From: Bacteroides sp.
GTDB taxonomy: Bacteria > Bacteroidota > Bacteroidia > Bacteroidales > Bacteroidaceae
Length of the DNA stretch: 64,000 bases
Assembly (NCBI GenBank): GCA_022648295.1
Contig: JALCME010000019.1
Location: 1-64,000 of the forward strand
Reading direction: 5' to 3'
A program made the translations under genes and the position numbers. Under the pieces are notes generated by a model that was not told the origin of the DNA, ran no database searches, and worked only from the letters and a program-made list of their open reading frames with translations. Shown here in pieces: positions 1 through 8,398 of this stretch; within the stretch, counting starts at the first letter, position 1, and every line of letters starts with the position of its first letter.

Positions 1-1400
1 GGCTCTTCCGGTTTGGTGGAAAAGTCGGCCTTGTGATGGTTCTTGCGGGCCTGTGCCGCCTGAACCTCCCATTCCTCCAACGCTTCCTGATAAGCCTTGC
101 GGGCGGCGTTCCCCTTGGAAGCGTAGTAGTCGTGAGTGGGTTGCGAGAGGTAGGATGCCAGAGTCACAATCCCCTTTCCCGTACCGGCATGGGAGACTCC
201 GGCAAAATAGAGATGGGGTGAATACTCCATTTGCTGATAGAGAAAATTCACTCCGGGCAGACAGGCACTCAAATGCGTCATGGCCCCCATCAGTAGCATA
301 TCCCTTTCACGAAAGGTTCCGGCTACTTGTACCACCCGTTTGAGAAATTCGGGAAGTCCCTTATAAACCTCATCGGGGAAATGGGGCATTTCGGCTCTCA
401 TTTGATTGGTTTTTCTTGACAATTCACGCTGTTCATCCTGCTCTTCTTCCACTGCGGCGGGACGCTTAAGTGACTGTTGACTGTTGACTGTTGGAAACGG
501 AGGTTTCGAAGAAAGTGGATTTTCACAAACAAACTGATAACCAGCATTTAAAGCTTTTCTGATTTCTTCCGAAGGAAAGTCAACTTCGGAAACCCGCTCT
601 TCAAAAACGCGTTCTAAAACGGCCAGATCCTCGGGCGAAAAGTTTTTACTTCTTGCCAGACGTCCCAACTTTAGCGTCAAGTCATGTCGCTGTCCTTTCA
701 CGAAAGCATTCCGTTGCAAAAAGTGGTTCAGGAAGCTCACAATCACTCCACACCCGTCGCCTTTCTCTTCATTCCCTGGCGCTCCTTGTGAGGCGGCAAT
801 CCGTTGCCGTTCTTCATCCTCACGACTCATCATCTCCTCCCCTTCTTTCCGCCAGGGAAACACTTCAGCAGCGGGGTTGTAATACACTTCAGGATCATAC
901 ACCAGCGAACAGTAGCGGGCAATGTCCTTACAGCTCTGGTCGCATTCCGCGCCCACAAGTTCCGATAGCGTACGGGCCATAATGGAATACGCAGTGGCGT
1001 ACTGCCGGGGATTATCCGCATCCACCCGTACAACCGCCTTCACCCCGCAGCCGGAAATACTGATCCATACCATACAGACATATGGCAGAGCCTTCAGTGC
1101 TTCTACGATTTTCGAGGTTTCCCCGTTGGTATCATCCCAGTCCAGCACTGCACACCCACTCAGCTCTTTAAGGTTCTTCGCCTCGCGTTTGGTGCGACAC
1201 ACGCCAGCCACAGTCACTCCCGGCATACCCAGTTTCACATCTTCGGCTTCTTTCGTCATTCCGGAAGTAATATAACGACGATAAGCCTCGGTCCGGACTT
1301 TCAATAATGGTCCGGTCATAACATCTGCAATTTCTTGAAATGAAATTTCTTTTTGAGGTTTCGTAGTCCAGATGTTAGGGAAATACGAGACCTTAAACAT
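1..1400 (-). CDS. VirE N-terminal / DUF3987 family protein (3' end beyond window)
   Basis: This gene is absent from the ORF track because it is open to the left edge. I translated the minus strand from the ATG complementary to 1398-1400 and found an open frame starting MFKVSYFPNIWTTKPQ. The region GVTVAGVCRTKRE through CAVLDWDD and MVWISISGCGVKAVVRV matches the BT4734-like VirE_N domain. The later part (MPHFPDEVYKGLP, LLMGAMTHLSACLPGV, YFAGVSHAGTGKG) is the start of DUF3987, a P-loop-like, primase/helicase-associated family. Such proteins commonly sit just upstream of and divergent from CPS loci in Bacteroides. Their role is unknown, possibly a relic of a mobile element. The linker contains a 7-bp tandem repeat (471-491). 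The domain calls are firm; the function is not. Confidence 0.85.
   Translation of the reverse strand, partial: MFKVSYFPNIWTTKPQKEISFQEIADVMTGPLLKVRTEAYRRYITSGMTKEAEDVKLGMPGVTVAGVCRTKREAKNLKELSGCAVLDWDDTNGETSKIVEALKALPYVCMVWISISGCGVKAVVRVDADNPRQYATAYSIMARTLSELVGAECDQSCKDIARYCSLVYDPEVYYNPAAEVFPWRKEGEEMMSREDEERQRIAASQGAPGNEEKGDGCGVIVSFLNHFLQRNAFVKGQRHDLTLKLGRLARSKNFSPEDLAVLERVFEERVSEVDFPSEEIRKALNAGYQFVCENPLSSKPPFPTVNSQQSLKRPAAVEEEQDEQRELSRKTNQMRAEMPHFPDEVYKGLPEFLKRVVQVAGTFRERDMLLMGAMTHLSACLPGVNFLYQQMEYSPHLYFAGVSHAGTGKGIVTLASYLSQPTHDYYASKGNAARKAYQEALEEWEVQAAQARKNHHKADFSTKPEE
471..491. repeat. Three tandem copies of a 7-bp unit inside the DUF3987 gene
   Basis: The plus strand reads TGACTGT three times in a row. 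On the coding (minus) strand it encodes the N-S-Q-Q-S linker between the two domains. Because the unit is not a multiple of three, gain or loss of one copy would shift the reading frame. Confidence 0.85.
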
Positions 1401-1463
1401 TGTGTTTTTCACCACACTGTATTTATATAGATTAAAAAGGGCGTTATTGCCTTTTTTGTCTTA

Positions 1464-1494
1464 CAAAAGTACTATATAGTAACTATTATTCAAA
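1464..1494 (-). promoter_or_regulatory. Bacteroidetes-type promoter for the DUF3987 gene
   Basis: On the minus strand a -33 TTTG (1494-1491) and a -7 TACTTTTG (1471-1464, fitting TAnnTTTG) are separated by 19 bp. The start codon lies about 60 bp downstream. A 12-bp palindrome TACTATATAGTA (1470-1481) overlaps the spacer and could be an operator, although it may be chance in AT-rich DNA. Confidence 0.65.
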
Positions 1495-1627
1495 GATTTA
1501 AATCAATTATTTTATAAGATATTTTCTATTACATTATAAATCAATAATTTATATATTTCATTTTTATTGCATTTTAAGCCCATAAGCTATCTTATTTCTA
1601 TAAAAAACAATATTTTAATTACATTCA

Positions 1628-1658
1628 TTTGATATTAGTAAAATTATATATATCTTTG
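1628..1658 (+). promoter_or_regulatory. Bacteroidetes-type promoter for the CPS locus
   Basis: A -33 TTTG (1628-1631) and a -7 TATCTTTG (1651-1658) are separated by 19 bp, matching the Bacteroides primary sigma consensus. Transcription should begin near 1665, giving a leader of about 320 nt before upxY. Many Bacteroides CPS promoters are invertible. I saw no convincing inverted repeats flanking this one, so it may be fixed in the on orientation, but short or imperfect repeats could have been missed by eye. Confidence 0.7.
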
Positions 1659-1664
1659 CCACCA

Positions 1665-1985
1665 ATAACACAATGAGCTACACGGACCGTCAATCTGTTC
1701 CTCATGCCCCTGTAAAGGCAGAGGATGTGACAGGCGGCCGCGTAGCGCGCCCAAAAGGTTCCTATATATCCCAGACTAAGATATTAACGTACCTATATAC
1801 CTTCATTTGCCTCACAAGCCGGAAGGCTATATAGCAGTAAGTCTCCAAAGAGGATCGTGGGAAAAGACTCTTTGTCAAGACTTGCAAATTGTTTGTTTGT
1901 TGTTGTGTCCCGGCATTTTCAGAGCGCTGTATAATGGCGGGACACTTTAACGTAAATCCTCTAACATTATTATATATATAATAGT
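1665..1985 (+). promoter_or_regulatory. Structured 5' leader of the CPS operon (likely UpxY target)
   Basis: The untranslated leader carries three potential hairpins. The first is at 1700-1724 (CCTC-a-TGCC pairing GGCA-GAGG). The second is at 1839-1883 (AAGTCT/AGACTT enclosing AAAGAG/CTCTTT). The third is at 1905-1945 (GTGTCCCGGCATT pairing AATGGCGGGACAC, 13 positions with one mismatch). None is followed by a T run, so they are not simple terminators. In B. fragilis, UpxY proteins prevent premature termination in the leader of their own locus. The role of these hairpins here as pause or recruitment elements is inference. Confidence 0.55.
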
Positions 1986-2495
1986 ATGATTGAAAAAAAC
2001 CGGCAATGGTTGGTAGCCTATGTGCAATCCTGTTTAGAGAAAAAGACAGCCGAGCGAATTACCGCCATGGGCGTTGAGTGCTACCTACCCATTCAGGAAG
2101 AAATCCGTCAATGGAGCGACCGCCGGAAAAAAGTGGAACGTCTGGTCATCCCGATGATGATCTTTGTCCACGTCACTCCCCAGGAACGTTCCCTCCCCCT
2201 CACCTTGCAAGCCGTCAACCGTTACATGGTTATGCGTGGAGAGCATGCTCCCGCTATCATCCCCGATGATCAAATGGAACGTTTTCGTTTCATGCTCGAT
2301 TATTCACCCGAAACGGTGGAAATCTGTCATGGCTCATTTATCGTCGGTGATAAAGTCCGCGTCATCAAAGGTCCGCTTACCGGACTGGAAGGCGAACTTG
2401 TGACGATTGAAGGAAAAAGCAAGATCGTGGTACGGATGGATGTGCTGGGTTGCGTGCATGTGGACATGCCGGTGGGATTTGTGGAAAAGAGATAA
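1986..2495 (+). CDS. UpxY family transcription antiterminator (NusG-like)
   Basis: The 169-residue protein has the NusG N-terminal domain layout (WLVAYVQSCLEKK through about residue 105) followed by a KOW motif at about 121-148 (GDKVRVIKGPLTGLEGELV). Proteins of this type head CPS loci in Bacteroides, where each UpxY promotes read-through of its own operon by acting on RNA polymerase in the leader. It is the first gene after the 320-nt leader and reads in the direction of the CPS genes. The usual companion upxZ, which inhibits UpxY of other loci, does not follow; the next gene is the flippase. The locus letter cannot be assigned, so no symbol is given. Confidence 0.92.
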   Translation: MIEKNRQWLVAYVQSCLEKKTAERITAMGVECYLPIQEEIRQWSDRRKKVERLVIPMMIFVHVTPQERSLPLTLQAVNRYMVMRGEHAPAIIPDDQMERFRFMLDYSPETVEICHGSFIVGDKVRVIKGPLTGLEGELVTIEGKSKIVVRMDVLGCVHVDMPVGFVEKR

Positions 2496-2569
2496 AAGAA
2501 TACAGGTTGCAATAGACCTAATGAAAGCCGATATTCAATTATTATAGAGAGCACTTTTTAAATAACAAA

Positions 2570-4105
2570 ATGACAGACACAGCACAGAACGATAAACGTA
2601 TTGCAAAAAACACACTGCTACTCTACTTCAGGATGCTCCTCATTATGGCCGTAAATCTTTACACGGTACGGGTTGTACTCAAAACACTAGGTGCAGTAGA
2701 CTACGGATTGTATAACGTAGTGGGAGGTATTGTTATGATGTTTGGCTTTCTAAGTGGAACGATGGCTTCAGCTTCGCAACGTTTTTTTGCTTTTGAATTA
2801 GGACGAAAAAATTATGTTCGCCTAAAACAAACTTTCAGCATGACTATGACTATCTATCTGATGATAGGCGCAATCATCTTGCTGCTAGCTGAAACCATAG
2901 GTTTGTATTTTTTAAACACACAGATGACTATTCCCCCCGAGCGAATGGAAGCAGCAAAATGGGTATATCAATTTTCTATTCTATCATTTATGATGACCAT
3001 GTTTACTGTCCCATACAACGCTTCTATCATAGCCCACGAGCGAATGAATGTCTATGCTTATGTAAGCATTATAGAAGCAGTATTAAAATTATTGATCGTT
3101 TATTTATTGGTCGCTTTCCTATTCGACAAACTCAAACTATATGCGATTTTAACATTTAGTGTAACAACTTTAGTAACATTCATTTATCGTACTTATTGTA
3201 ATCGTAAATTTGAAGAATGCCGTTTTTCCTTCTATTGGGAGAAAACCCTATTTAGAGAGATCGTAAGTTATTCCGGTTGGAATTTGTTTGGGGCATTGGC
3301 AAGTGTCTTCAATAACCAAGGAGTGGGCATTGTTTTAAACTTGTTTTTTGGTCCTTTAGTTAATGCCGCACAAGCAATAGCTTACCAAGTAAATAATGCA
3401 ATTAACCAGTTTGTGCAAAACTTTATGACGGCAGTGCGTCCACAAATCATTAAATATTATGCAGCCAATGAAAAAAAACAAATGCTGAAGTTAGTATTTC
3501 AAAGTTCCAAATTCTCATTCTTGTTATTATTCATTCTTACGATGCCAATATTACTTGAGACTAATTTTATCCTTGAAGTCTGGTTAAAGAATAGTCCCCA
3601 ATATGTAGTATTATTTACTCGTCTAATAATTGTATCTGCATTAATAGATTCCCTATCTTATCCCCTAATGACAGTAGTTCAGGCGACAGGGAAAGTGAAG
3701 AAGTATCAGTCCTCTGTTGGTGGTATGATGTTATTAAACTTACCTCTTTCCTATTTATTTCTAAAATTAGGCTACCCCGCACAAACGGTGTTTTACTTGG
3801 CAATTTTAAATTCTATAACTTGTCTATTCTTACGATTAATATTATTGCGTAAGATGATTGATTTCCCTATAATGAACTATATTCAGCAAACAATAATACC
3901 TTTGCTGTTAATTGCAGTTTTTTCCTACGCAATTCCATATTTATTGGTAACGGAAATGAATAAAGGTTTCATCCGTTTTTTCGTTGTAGGGTTAGTGGGA
4001 TTGATATCAACTGGTTTGTTTATCTATATCATGGGCTTATCAAAAGACGAAAAGCAGTATATTAATAGCTTCATTAAAAAAATAAAACATAAGTACTTAT
4101 TATGA
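2570..4105 (+). CDS. Wzx-type polysaccharide flippase (PST/MATE fold)
   Basis: The 511-residue protein is strongly hydrophobic, with about twelve to fourteen membrane segments and a short cytoplasmic lysine-rich C-terminus. The start NTLLLYFRMLLIMAVNLYTVRVVLKTLG with YGLYNVVGGIV is typical of oligosaccharide flippases of the polysaccharide transporter family. The expected role is to move the lipid-linked capsule repeat unit across the inner membrane in a Wzx/Wzy pathway. It lies 74 bp after upxY and its stop overlaps the next start by 4 bp (ATGA), so the two are translationally coupled. Base composition is AT-rich like the rest of the central locus. Confidence 0.88.
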   Translation: MTDTAQNDKRIAKNTLLLYFRMLLIMAVNLYTVRVVLKTLGAVDYGLYNVVGGIVMMFGFLSGTMASASQRFFAFELGRKNYVRLKQTFSMTMTIYLMIGAIILLLAETIGLYFLNTQMTIPPERMEAAKWVYQFSILSFMMTMFTVPYNASIIAHERMNVYAYVSIIEAVLKLLIVYLLVAFLFDKLKLYAILTFSVTTLVTFIYRTYCNRKFEECRFSFYWEKTLFREIVSYSGWNLFGALASVFNNQGVGIVLNLFFGPLVNAAQAIAYQVNNAINQFVQNFMTAVRPQIIKYYAANEKKQMLKLVFQSSKFSFLLLFILTMPILLETNFILEVWLKNSPQYVVLFTRLIIVSALIDSLSYPLMTVVQATGKVKKYQSSVGGMMLLNLPLSYLFLKLGYPAQTVFYLAILNSITCLFLRLILLRKMIDFPIMNYIQQTIIPLLLIAVFSYAIPYLLVTEMNKGFIRFFVVGLVGLISTGLFIYIMGLSKDEKQYINSFIKKIKHKYLL

Positions 4106-5136
4106 TAAGAAATATTTTAAAAAAGACAGCAAAACAAATTTTGCCGGTAGGGGTATACAGCAGTATTAAACAAAAATGGAATTATTGGGCTAGAAAAAAA
4201 AAGTTAAAAGCAGCTTATCGTTATGACCTAAAACGCTTCTCAAAGTATTCAGATACATTGAATACAGATTCATCTCAGAAGTTAGTAGGAAAAATTATTA
4301 GGGAATATCATGTTGTAGAAAAGGGGTTAACTATGCCAGAACCCCGTTTAGGCTTCGGAAGAGAAGTACTTATAACTTTGGCTGAGGACTGCATAGAATA
4401 CGTAAATAGGTATAATACCGATGAGCCGCAATTACTTCATGCAATCGGAGTTATTCTTGAATATGAGACATTTCACTCAGAACGAAAATTTCAATTAAGC
4501 GATGATATTCAATTGTGGATTAACAAAATTAAGCAACTAAAATTAGTTATTCCTGCATGTCCGCAAAAAGAGATCACAAAAGAAGATTTTTTTAAATATA
4601 CTGAGAGTACCTTTCCAGAGTTTGCCAAGTCCCGAGCAAGTGTTCGTAATTACTTGAATGAAGATATCCCATTAAAAAAAATCACACAGGCATTAGCAAT
4701 GGCTCAAACAACACCTTCACAATGTAATCGACAATGCTGGCGTTCTTACGTTTACACAGATAAGAACCAAATAGGTGCTATATTGCAAGCGCAAGGCGGA
4801 AATAGGGGATTTGGTCATTTAGCAAATAAATTAATAGTGATTACAAGCGAATTAGGTGTTTTTAATTATGAAGGAGAAAGAAATGGAGCATATATAGATG
4901 GTGGTATGTATGCAATGAATTTACTTTATGCCTTACACTACGAAAAAATAGCCGCTTGTATTTTAAATTGTAGCAATAGTATTGAAAAAGACATAAAACT
5001 GAGAGAGCTATGCAAAATAAAAAAAACAGAAGTTTTTATTGCAATGATCGTTTGTGGAATACCTCCAGAACAATTTAAAATTGCGACATCAAAGAGATAT
5101 GAAATAGATAAGACAAATACAATAGTAAACCATTGA
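4102..5136 (+). CDS. Nitroreductase-like flavoprotein of the CPS locus
   Basis: The protein has 344 residues. The C-terminal half (about 195-330) is a nitroreductase fold: SRASVRNYLNEDIPLKKITQALAMAQTTPSQCN is the FMN-contacting opening, and YIDGGMYAMNLLYALHYEKIAACIL is the usual dimer helix. The N-terminal half is a less common extension with REYHVVEKGLTMPEPRLGFG, as found in nitroreductase-like proteins in polysaccharide clusters. The substrate is unknown; it may reduce a sugar-nucleotide or lipid intermediate. Its start overlaps the flippase stop. Its stop codon lies in an 18-bp sequence repeated at 14814-14831, and an IS66 end begins 16 bp after it. Confidence 0.8.
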   Translation: MIRNILKKTAKQILPVGVYSSIKQKWNYWARKKKLKAAYRYDLKRFSKYSDTLNTDSSQKLVGKIIREYHVVEKGLTMPEPRLGFGREVLITLAEDCIEYVNRYNTDEPQLLHAIGVILEYETFHSERKFQLSDDIQLWINKIKQLKLVIPACPQKEITKEDFFKYTESTFPEFAKSRASVRNYLNEDIPLKKITQALAMAQTTPSQCNRQCWRSYVYTDKNQIGAILQAQGGNRGFGHLANKLIVITSELGVFNYEGERNGAYIDGGMYAMNLLYALHYEKIAACILNCSNSIEKDIKLRELCKIKKTEVFIAMIVCGIPPEQFKIATSKRYEIDKTNTIVNH

Positions 5137-5143
5137 TTTCTAA
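5126..5143 (+). repeat. 18-bp direct repeat, copy 1 (flank of IS66 remnant)
   Basis: TAAACCATTGATTTCTAA occurs here, across the stop codon of the nitroreductase gene, and again at 14814-14831 beside the second IS66 scar. The match is exact. It may mark an ancestral duplicated flank or a recombination joint. Confidence 0.7.
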
Positions 5144-5231
5144 ATAATTTTTGTAAGCGTCTAAAAAAGACGTATTGTATCACAACTCTAATGAATTTAT
5201 CTTTGCTAGCACAACTAATATCATTCGATTT

Positions 5232-5543
5232 ATGTTCAGCAACAAAGATTTTGAAAAACTTTGGTTTTTATATCGGACCGAAGGTGAGCCTAAAAACATT
5301 TCCATTGAAACGTTTTGCTCCAAGAACGGCATTCCCTATGCCCAATTTAACACATGGTACAGGAATACGCACAAGCATATCGCTCCGGTTTCTATCATAG
5401 GTTCTCCGGAAATACCCTCAGATCAACCTGCTGCGGGAATATCATTATCCCTTCGTCTTTCGAATGGAATGGAGATCAGTCAGGAGCATTTGAATTATAC
5501 AGGTTTGAAAGAACTGGTGGAAAAATTGGAGGTACTATGTTAA
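5232..5543 (+). pseudogene. IS66 tnpA-like accessory protein remnant
   Basis: The frame from ATG 5232 encodes 103 residues (MFSNKDFEKLWFLYRTEGEPK) with a helix-turn-helix-like stretch FCSKNGIPYAQFNTWYRNTH and the C-terminal ISLSLRLSNGMEISQEHLNY seen in IS66 first-ORF proteins. The longer ORF from 5175 would start inside the inverted-repeat end. The protein itself may be whole, but it belongs to an inactive element. Confidence 0.75.
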
Positions 5544-5698
5544 CCATAACCGGCCTGAAGAATTTCTACTATATTCCCGGGGTAAGGGATATGTGCTGCG
5601 GCTATTCTCGTTTGCTGGAAATCGTAAAAAATAAATTTCATCGTGATCCCTATAATGGTGATGTGTTCATCTTCATGTCTAATCATACGCCGATATGA
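5537..5698 (+). pseudogene. IS66 tnpB, 3'-truncated
   Basis: The frame MLTITGLKNFYYIPGVRDMCCGYSRLLEIV with GDVFIFMSN is the first half of IS66 TnpB (usually about 115 residues). It stops after 53 residues where an internal deletion joins it almost directly to the tnpC start. It overlaps the tnpA end by 7 bp, the usual IS66 arrangement. Confidence 0.8.
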
Positions 5699-6929
5699 GT
5701 AGCGATGAAAAGTCTTCTTTCATAAAATTTCTGGTTGAACAAGTGGAATCCAAGGATGAACAGATTAAGTTGGTTCAGGAGAGACTTGAGCAGATCATTG
5801 AGCAATTACATAAGTCGGAAAAGAACCAGAACGGGTTGCAGGCTACTATTAATGCACTCAGTAAACAGTTACAGGAGACTTCGTTTGAGAATCAGAGACT
5901 TCATTTAAAGCTTGAGAAGAGTATCGCTGAGGGTGCGGTAGCTAAAAAGAATCTTTTTGGCTCAAAGAGTCAGAAGGGTATAAGCCCCAAAAAACAAGCC
6001 GATAACGGACGGGGGAAAGACAAAGATGAATTTGATGGAACGGGTGGTTCTCTGAACTCAGATATAACATCGGATACACTTCAATCCGAAACCCCGGGAA
6101 CAGCAACAGATCAGATGAACAGCTCATGCCCTACTACAGTAACCTTTAGTCGTAAAGGTTGGAATTTGGCTTTTAACAAGTATCAGATGGAAACGCCCTT
6201 GTATCGTGAGATTTCCGCCTGCTGAATGAAAGGATGCATATCAGCCGCATGACACTGACCAACTGGCTTGAAAAAGGTGCGGAATACCTGAAAGCCTTAT
6301 TGCCGGTCTTAAAAGAAACTGCTTTGGAGAAAGGTGCTGTGGTAAATTGTGACGAAACCTGGTGCAGGGTTAGAATGGAGTTCGGCTATCGTAAGAAATA
6401 CCTGTGGTGTCTGGTAAACAAGCATTCAAAAATCGTCATATTTTTCTATGATGACGGAAGCCGTGGTCGGAAAGTGTTGACCGAATTTCTTGGTGATGCG
6501 GAGCTTGCAGCTTTACAGTCGGATGGTTATAATGTTTATATGTATCTGGATAATGAATTGATAGACGTTGAACATTTGTGTTGTCTGGCGCATGCACGGG
6601 CCAAGTTTAAATATGCCTTTGAGCAGGGTCGGGATGAAAGGGCGAGATGTTTCCTTGAATGGATCGGACAGCTTTATGCATTTGAAGAAGAATATAAAAG
6701 AGAGCGTTTGTCTTTTGAAGAAATAAGGGAGCGAAGGATGGGAAGTCCGACGGCGGACGTTATGAACAGAATGAGTACCAGAATATCCGCCATCTATCAT
6801 ACCTTTATCGAAACCTGCAAGATGAATGGTATCTCTTCATTGGAATACTTTAAAAAGTTGTTCCGTGAGATTTTAACAGGCCGTAACGATTATGCCAATC
6901 TTTTACCGGCCACAATCGGAATCAAATAA
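5695..6929 (+). pseudogene. IS66 tnpC transposase, frameshifted and internally deleted
   Basis: The N-terminal coiled-coil part (5695-6225, SSFIKFLVEQVESKDEQIK, leucine-rich) and the catalytic part (6234-6929, VVNCDETWCRV, LQSDGYNVYMYLD, EHLCCLAHARAKF) lie in different frames. Restoring one base near 6214 would read ISRLLNERMHISRMTLTNW, so a single-base deletion explains the shift. A second deletion removed the zinc-finger region before the shift, and another lies near MGSPTADVMNRM. The last roughly 80 codons are repeated almost identically at 14893-15037. Confidence 0.85.
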
Positions 6930-7102
6930 AAATTAGTATTAAAAAATCAGTCCTACTTGGGGTAAATAAAGGCAAAAAGCTACCTAAAAGCAGCTTGATG
7001 CACATATACGCCTTTTTTGGACGCTTACCGTAAAAGTCGCTTTATATCCATATGTACTTTTTAAGACTATTACTTTCTCTATTCAATTAACATGCACCAC
7101 AA

Positions 7103-8368
7103 ATGTCCAACATTTCTATTATATATTTAAATGCTATTTCTTTTACATTTATGTTTTTATTTTTATATTGGAAAAATAAAAATCTGACTATTGGAGTTTA
7201 CCTTCTAGCATGGTATACAGTATTCGCATGGTTTTCAGTTTTATATTTTAAAACTGATTTATTCCATTATTTTAGAGGATATGAAAAAATAAGGCTGTTG
7301 CCATTCTTATATTTAGTAGTTACCATTTTATTATATATGTATCCAATACTAAAATTTGATTCATCCAAAATCAAATATATTAAAGTCGCTGATCCACATA
7401 TATTATTCAAATTTATTATATTAATGTTGTTCATGCAAGCTCTAGTATATATTGGAACATTCCCCAGCGTATTAAAGGCAGCTCTATCTCCATCAATAGG
7501 CGACTTGCGAGATACGTTTTACGACGATGACAAAGGAATCGTATATTCCAACATCATATTTCAAAAATTAGCAGTTCTAAATAGTGGTATGGCTAATATA
7601 AATATTATTGTTTCCTCCTACTCATTAGTATTTATGAATATAAAAAGAAAATTAATTAAGCTTTACTTTATAAGTTCATTTTTACTACCACTATATATAT
7701 ATTTTGCTCTTGCAAACCGGTTTGTTATGATGATACAGCTTGGTTGGTCTATATTTATTTTTATTCTATTGCTCTCATTTATTTCACGAAAAGTCAAAAA
7801 GAAGTTCACTATTTATATTACAGGCATTTCAATTCCTATTCTAGCTTTATTTTTTTATATATCAAATTCACGTTTTGGAAATACCGCTTTATATATGTTT
7901 TATAAATATTGCGGCGAATCTTTTATAAATTACAATGCCGATTTTTTTTATGATCTTAAGGGGCAAACATCAGGAAGCGCCTATTTTACAGTATTTAGCA
8001 AATGGCTTGGACATAAGAACAATTTTACTACTCTAAGAGAAAAGTGGGCATATATTGATAATATAACAGGCATTGATTCTCATGTTTTTTACACTTTTGT
8101 AGGAGGATTTAACATCGAATTTGGATTCATAGCAACTATATTTATTGGGTTGTCTTCTTCTTTTTTGATTTATAAATACTTAAGGCCCTTTTCTATTCTA
8201 ACACTATCAAAAATGATTGTAATTGGAATGCTAGGACTTACTCTTCTAAAAGGAGTTTTTTTATTTCCTTTGCAAGGAGGAGGAAACATAGAATTATTAT
8301 TTACTATTATAGCAGCGCTCCTATTTAAAAGAATCGAAACAAGAGAAAAGATTCGAAAAGTTGAATAA
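7103..8368 (+). CDS. Probable capsule repeat-unit polymerase (Wzy-like)
   Basis: The 421-residue protein is almost entirely membrane segments (about ten), with a larger loop near residues 265-330 (CGESFINYNADFFYDLKGQTSG to FTTLREKWAYIDN) typical of the periplasmic loop of Wzy polymerases. No soluble domain or signature motif is present, and Wzy proteins are poorly conserved, so the call rests on topology, length and position between the flippase and the transferases. It is the first gene after the IS66 remnant and is very AT-rich. Another oligosaccharide-modifying membrane protein, such as an O-antigen ligase type enzyme, is the main alternative. Confidence 0.7.
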   Translation: MSNISIIYLNAISFTFMFLFLYWKNKNLTIGVYLLAWYTVFAWFSVLYFKTDLFHYFRGYEKIRLLPFLYLVVTILLYMYPILKFDSSKIKYIKVADPHILFKFIILMLFMQALVYIGTFPSVLKAALSPSIGDLRDTFYDDDKGIVYSNIIFQKLAVLNSGMANINIIVSSYSLVFMNIKRKLIKLYFISSFLLPLYIYFALANRFVMMIQLGWSIFIFILLLSFISRKVKKKFTIYITGISIPILALFFYISNSRFGNTALYMFYKYCGESFINYNADFFYDLKGQTSGSAYFTVFSKWLGHKNNFTTLREKWAYIDNITGIDSHVFYTFVGGFNIEFGFIATIFIGLSSSFLIYKYLRPFSILTLSKMIVIGMLGLTLLKGVFLFPLQGGGNIELLFTIIAALLFKRIETREKIRKVE

Positions 8369-8398
8369 GCATTTTGGAATATTAAATTATATGATATT

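Larger units (their letters stand above)
5153..7028 (+). mobile_element. IS66-family insertion sequence, decayed
   Basis: Both ends are present as imperfect inverted repeats beginning with the IS66 signature: left GTAAGCGTCTAAAAAAGACG (5153-5172) and right, read inward, GTAAGCGTCCAAAAAAGGCG (7028-7009). Between them lie remnants of tnpA, tnpB and tnpC. At about 1.88 kb it is shorter than intact IS66 elements (about 2.5 kb) because of internal deletions. No clear 8-bp target duplication is visible: the left flank is TAATTTTT and the right flank CGTAAAAG. Being frameshifted and deleted, it is probably inactive. Confidence 0.88.

Noticed and set aside
33-343. Plus-strand ORFs at the left edge
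   Set aside because: They are antisense to the long open VirE/DUF3987 frame and have no family resemblance.
653-1275. ORFs on both strands inside the DUF3987 gene
   Set aside because: All are shadows of the minus-strand frame, whose translation shows clear domain motifs.
1401-1985. Invertible promoter with flanking inverted repeats
   Set aside because: Such switches are typical of Bacteroides CPS loci, but no convincing inverted-repeat pair was found by eye around the promoter.
6234-6929. Intact IS66 transposase
   Set aside because: It lacks the N-terminal half in frame and has an internal deletion near the C-terminus, so it is a pseudogene fragment.
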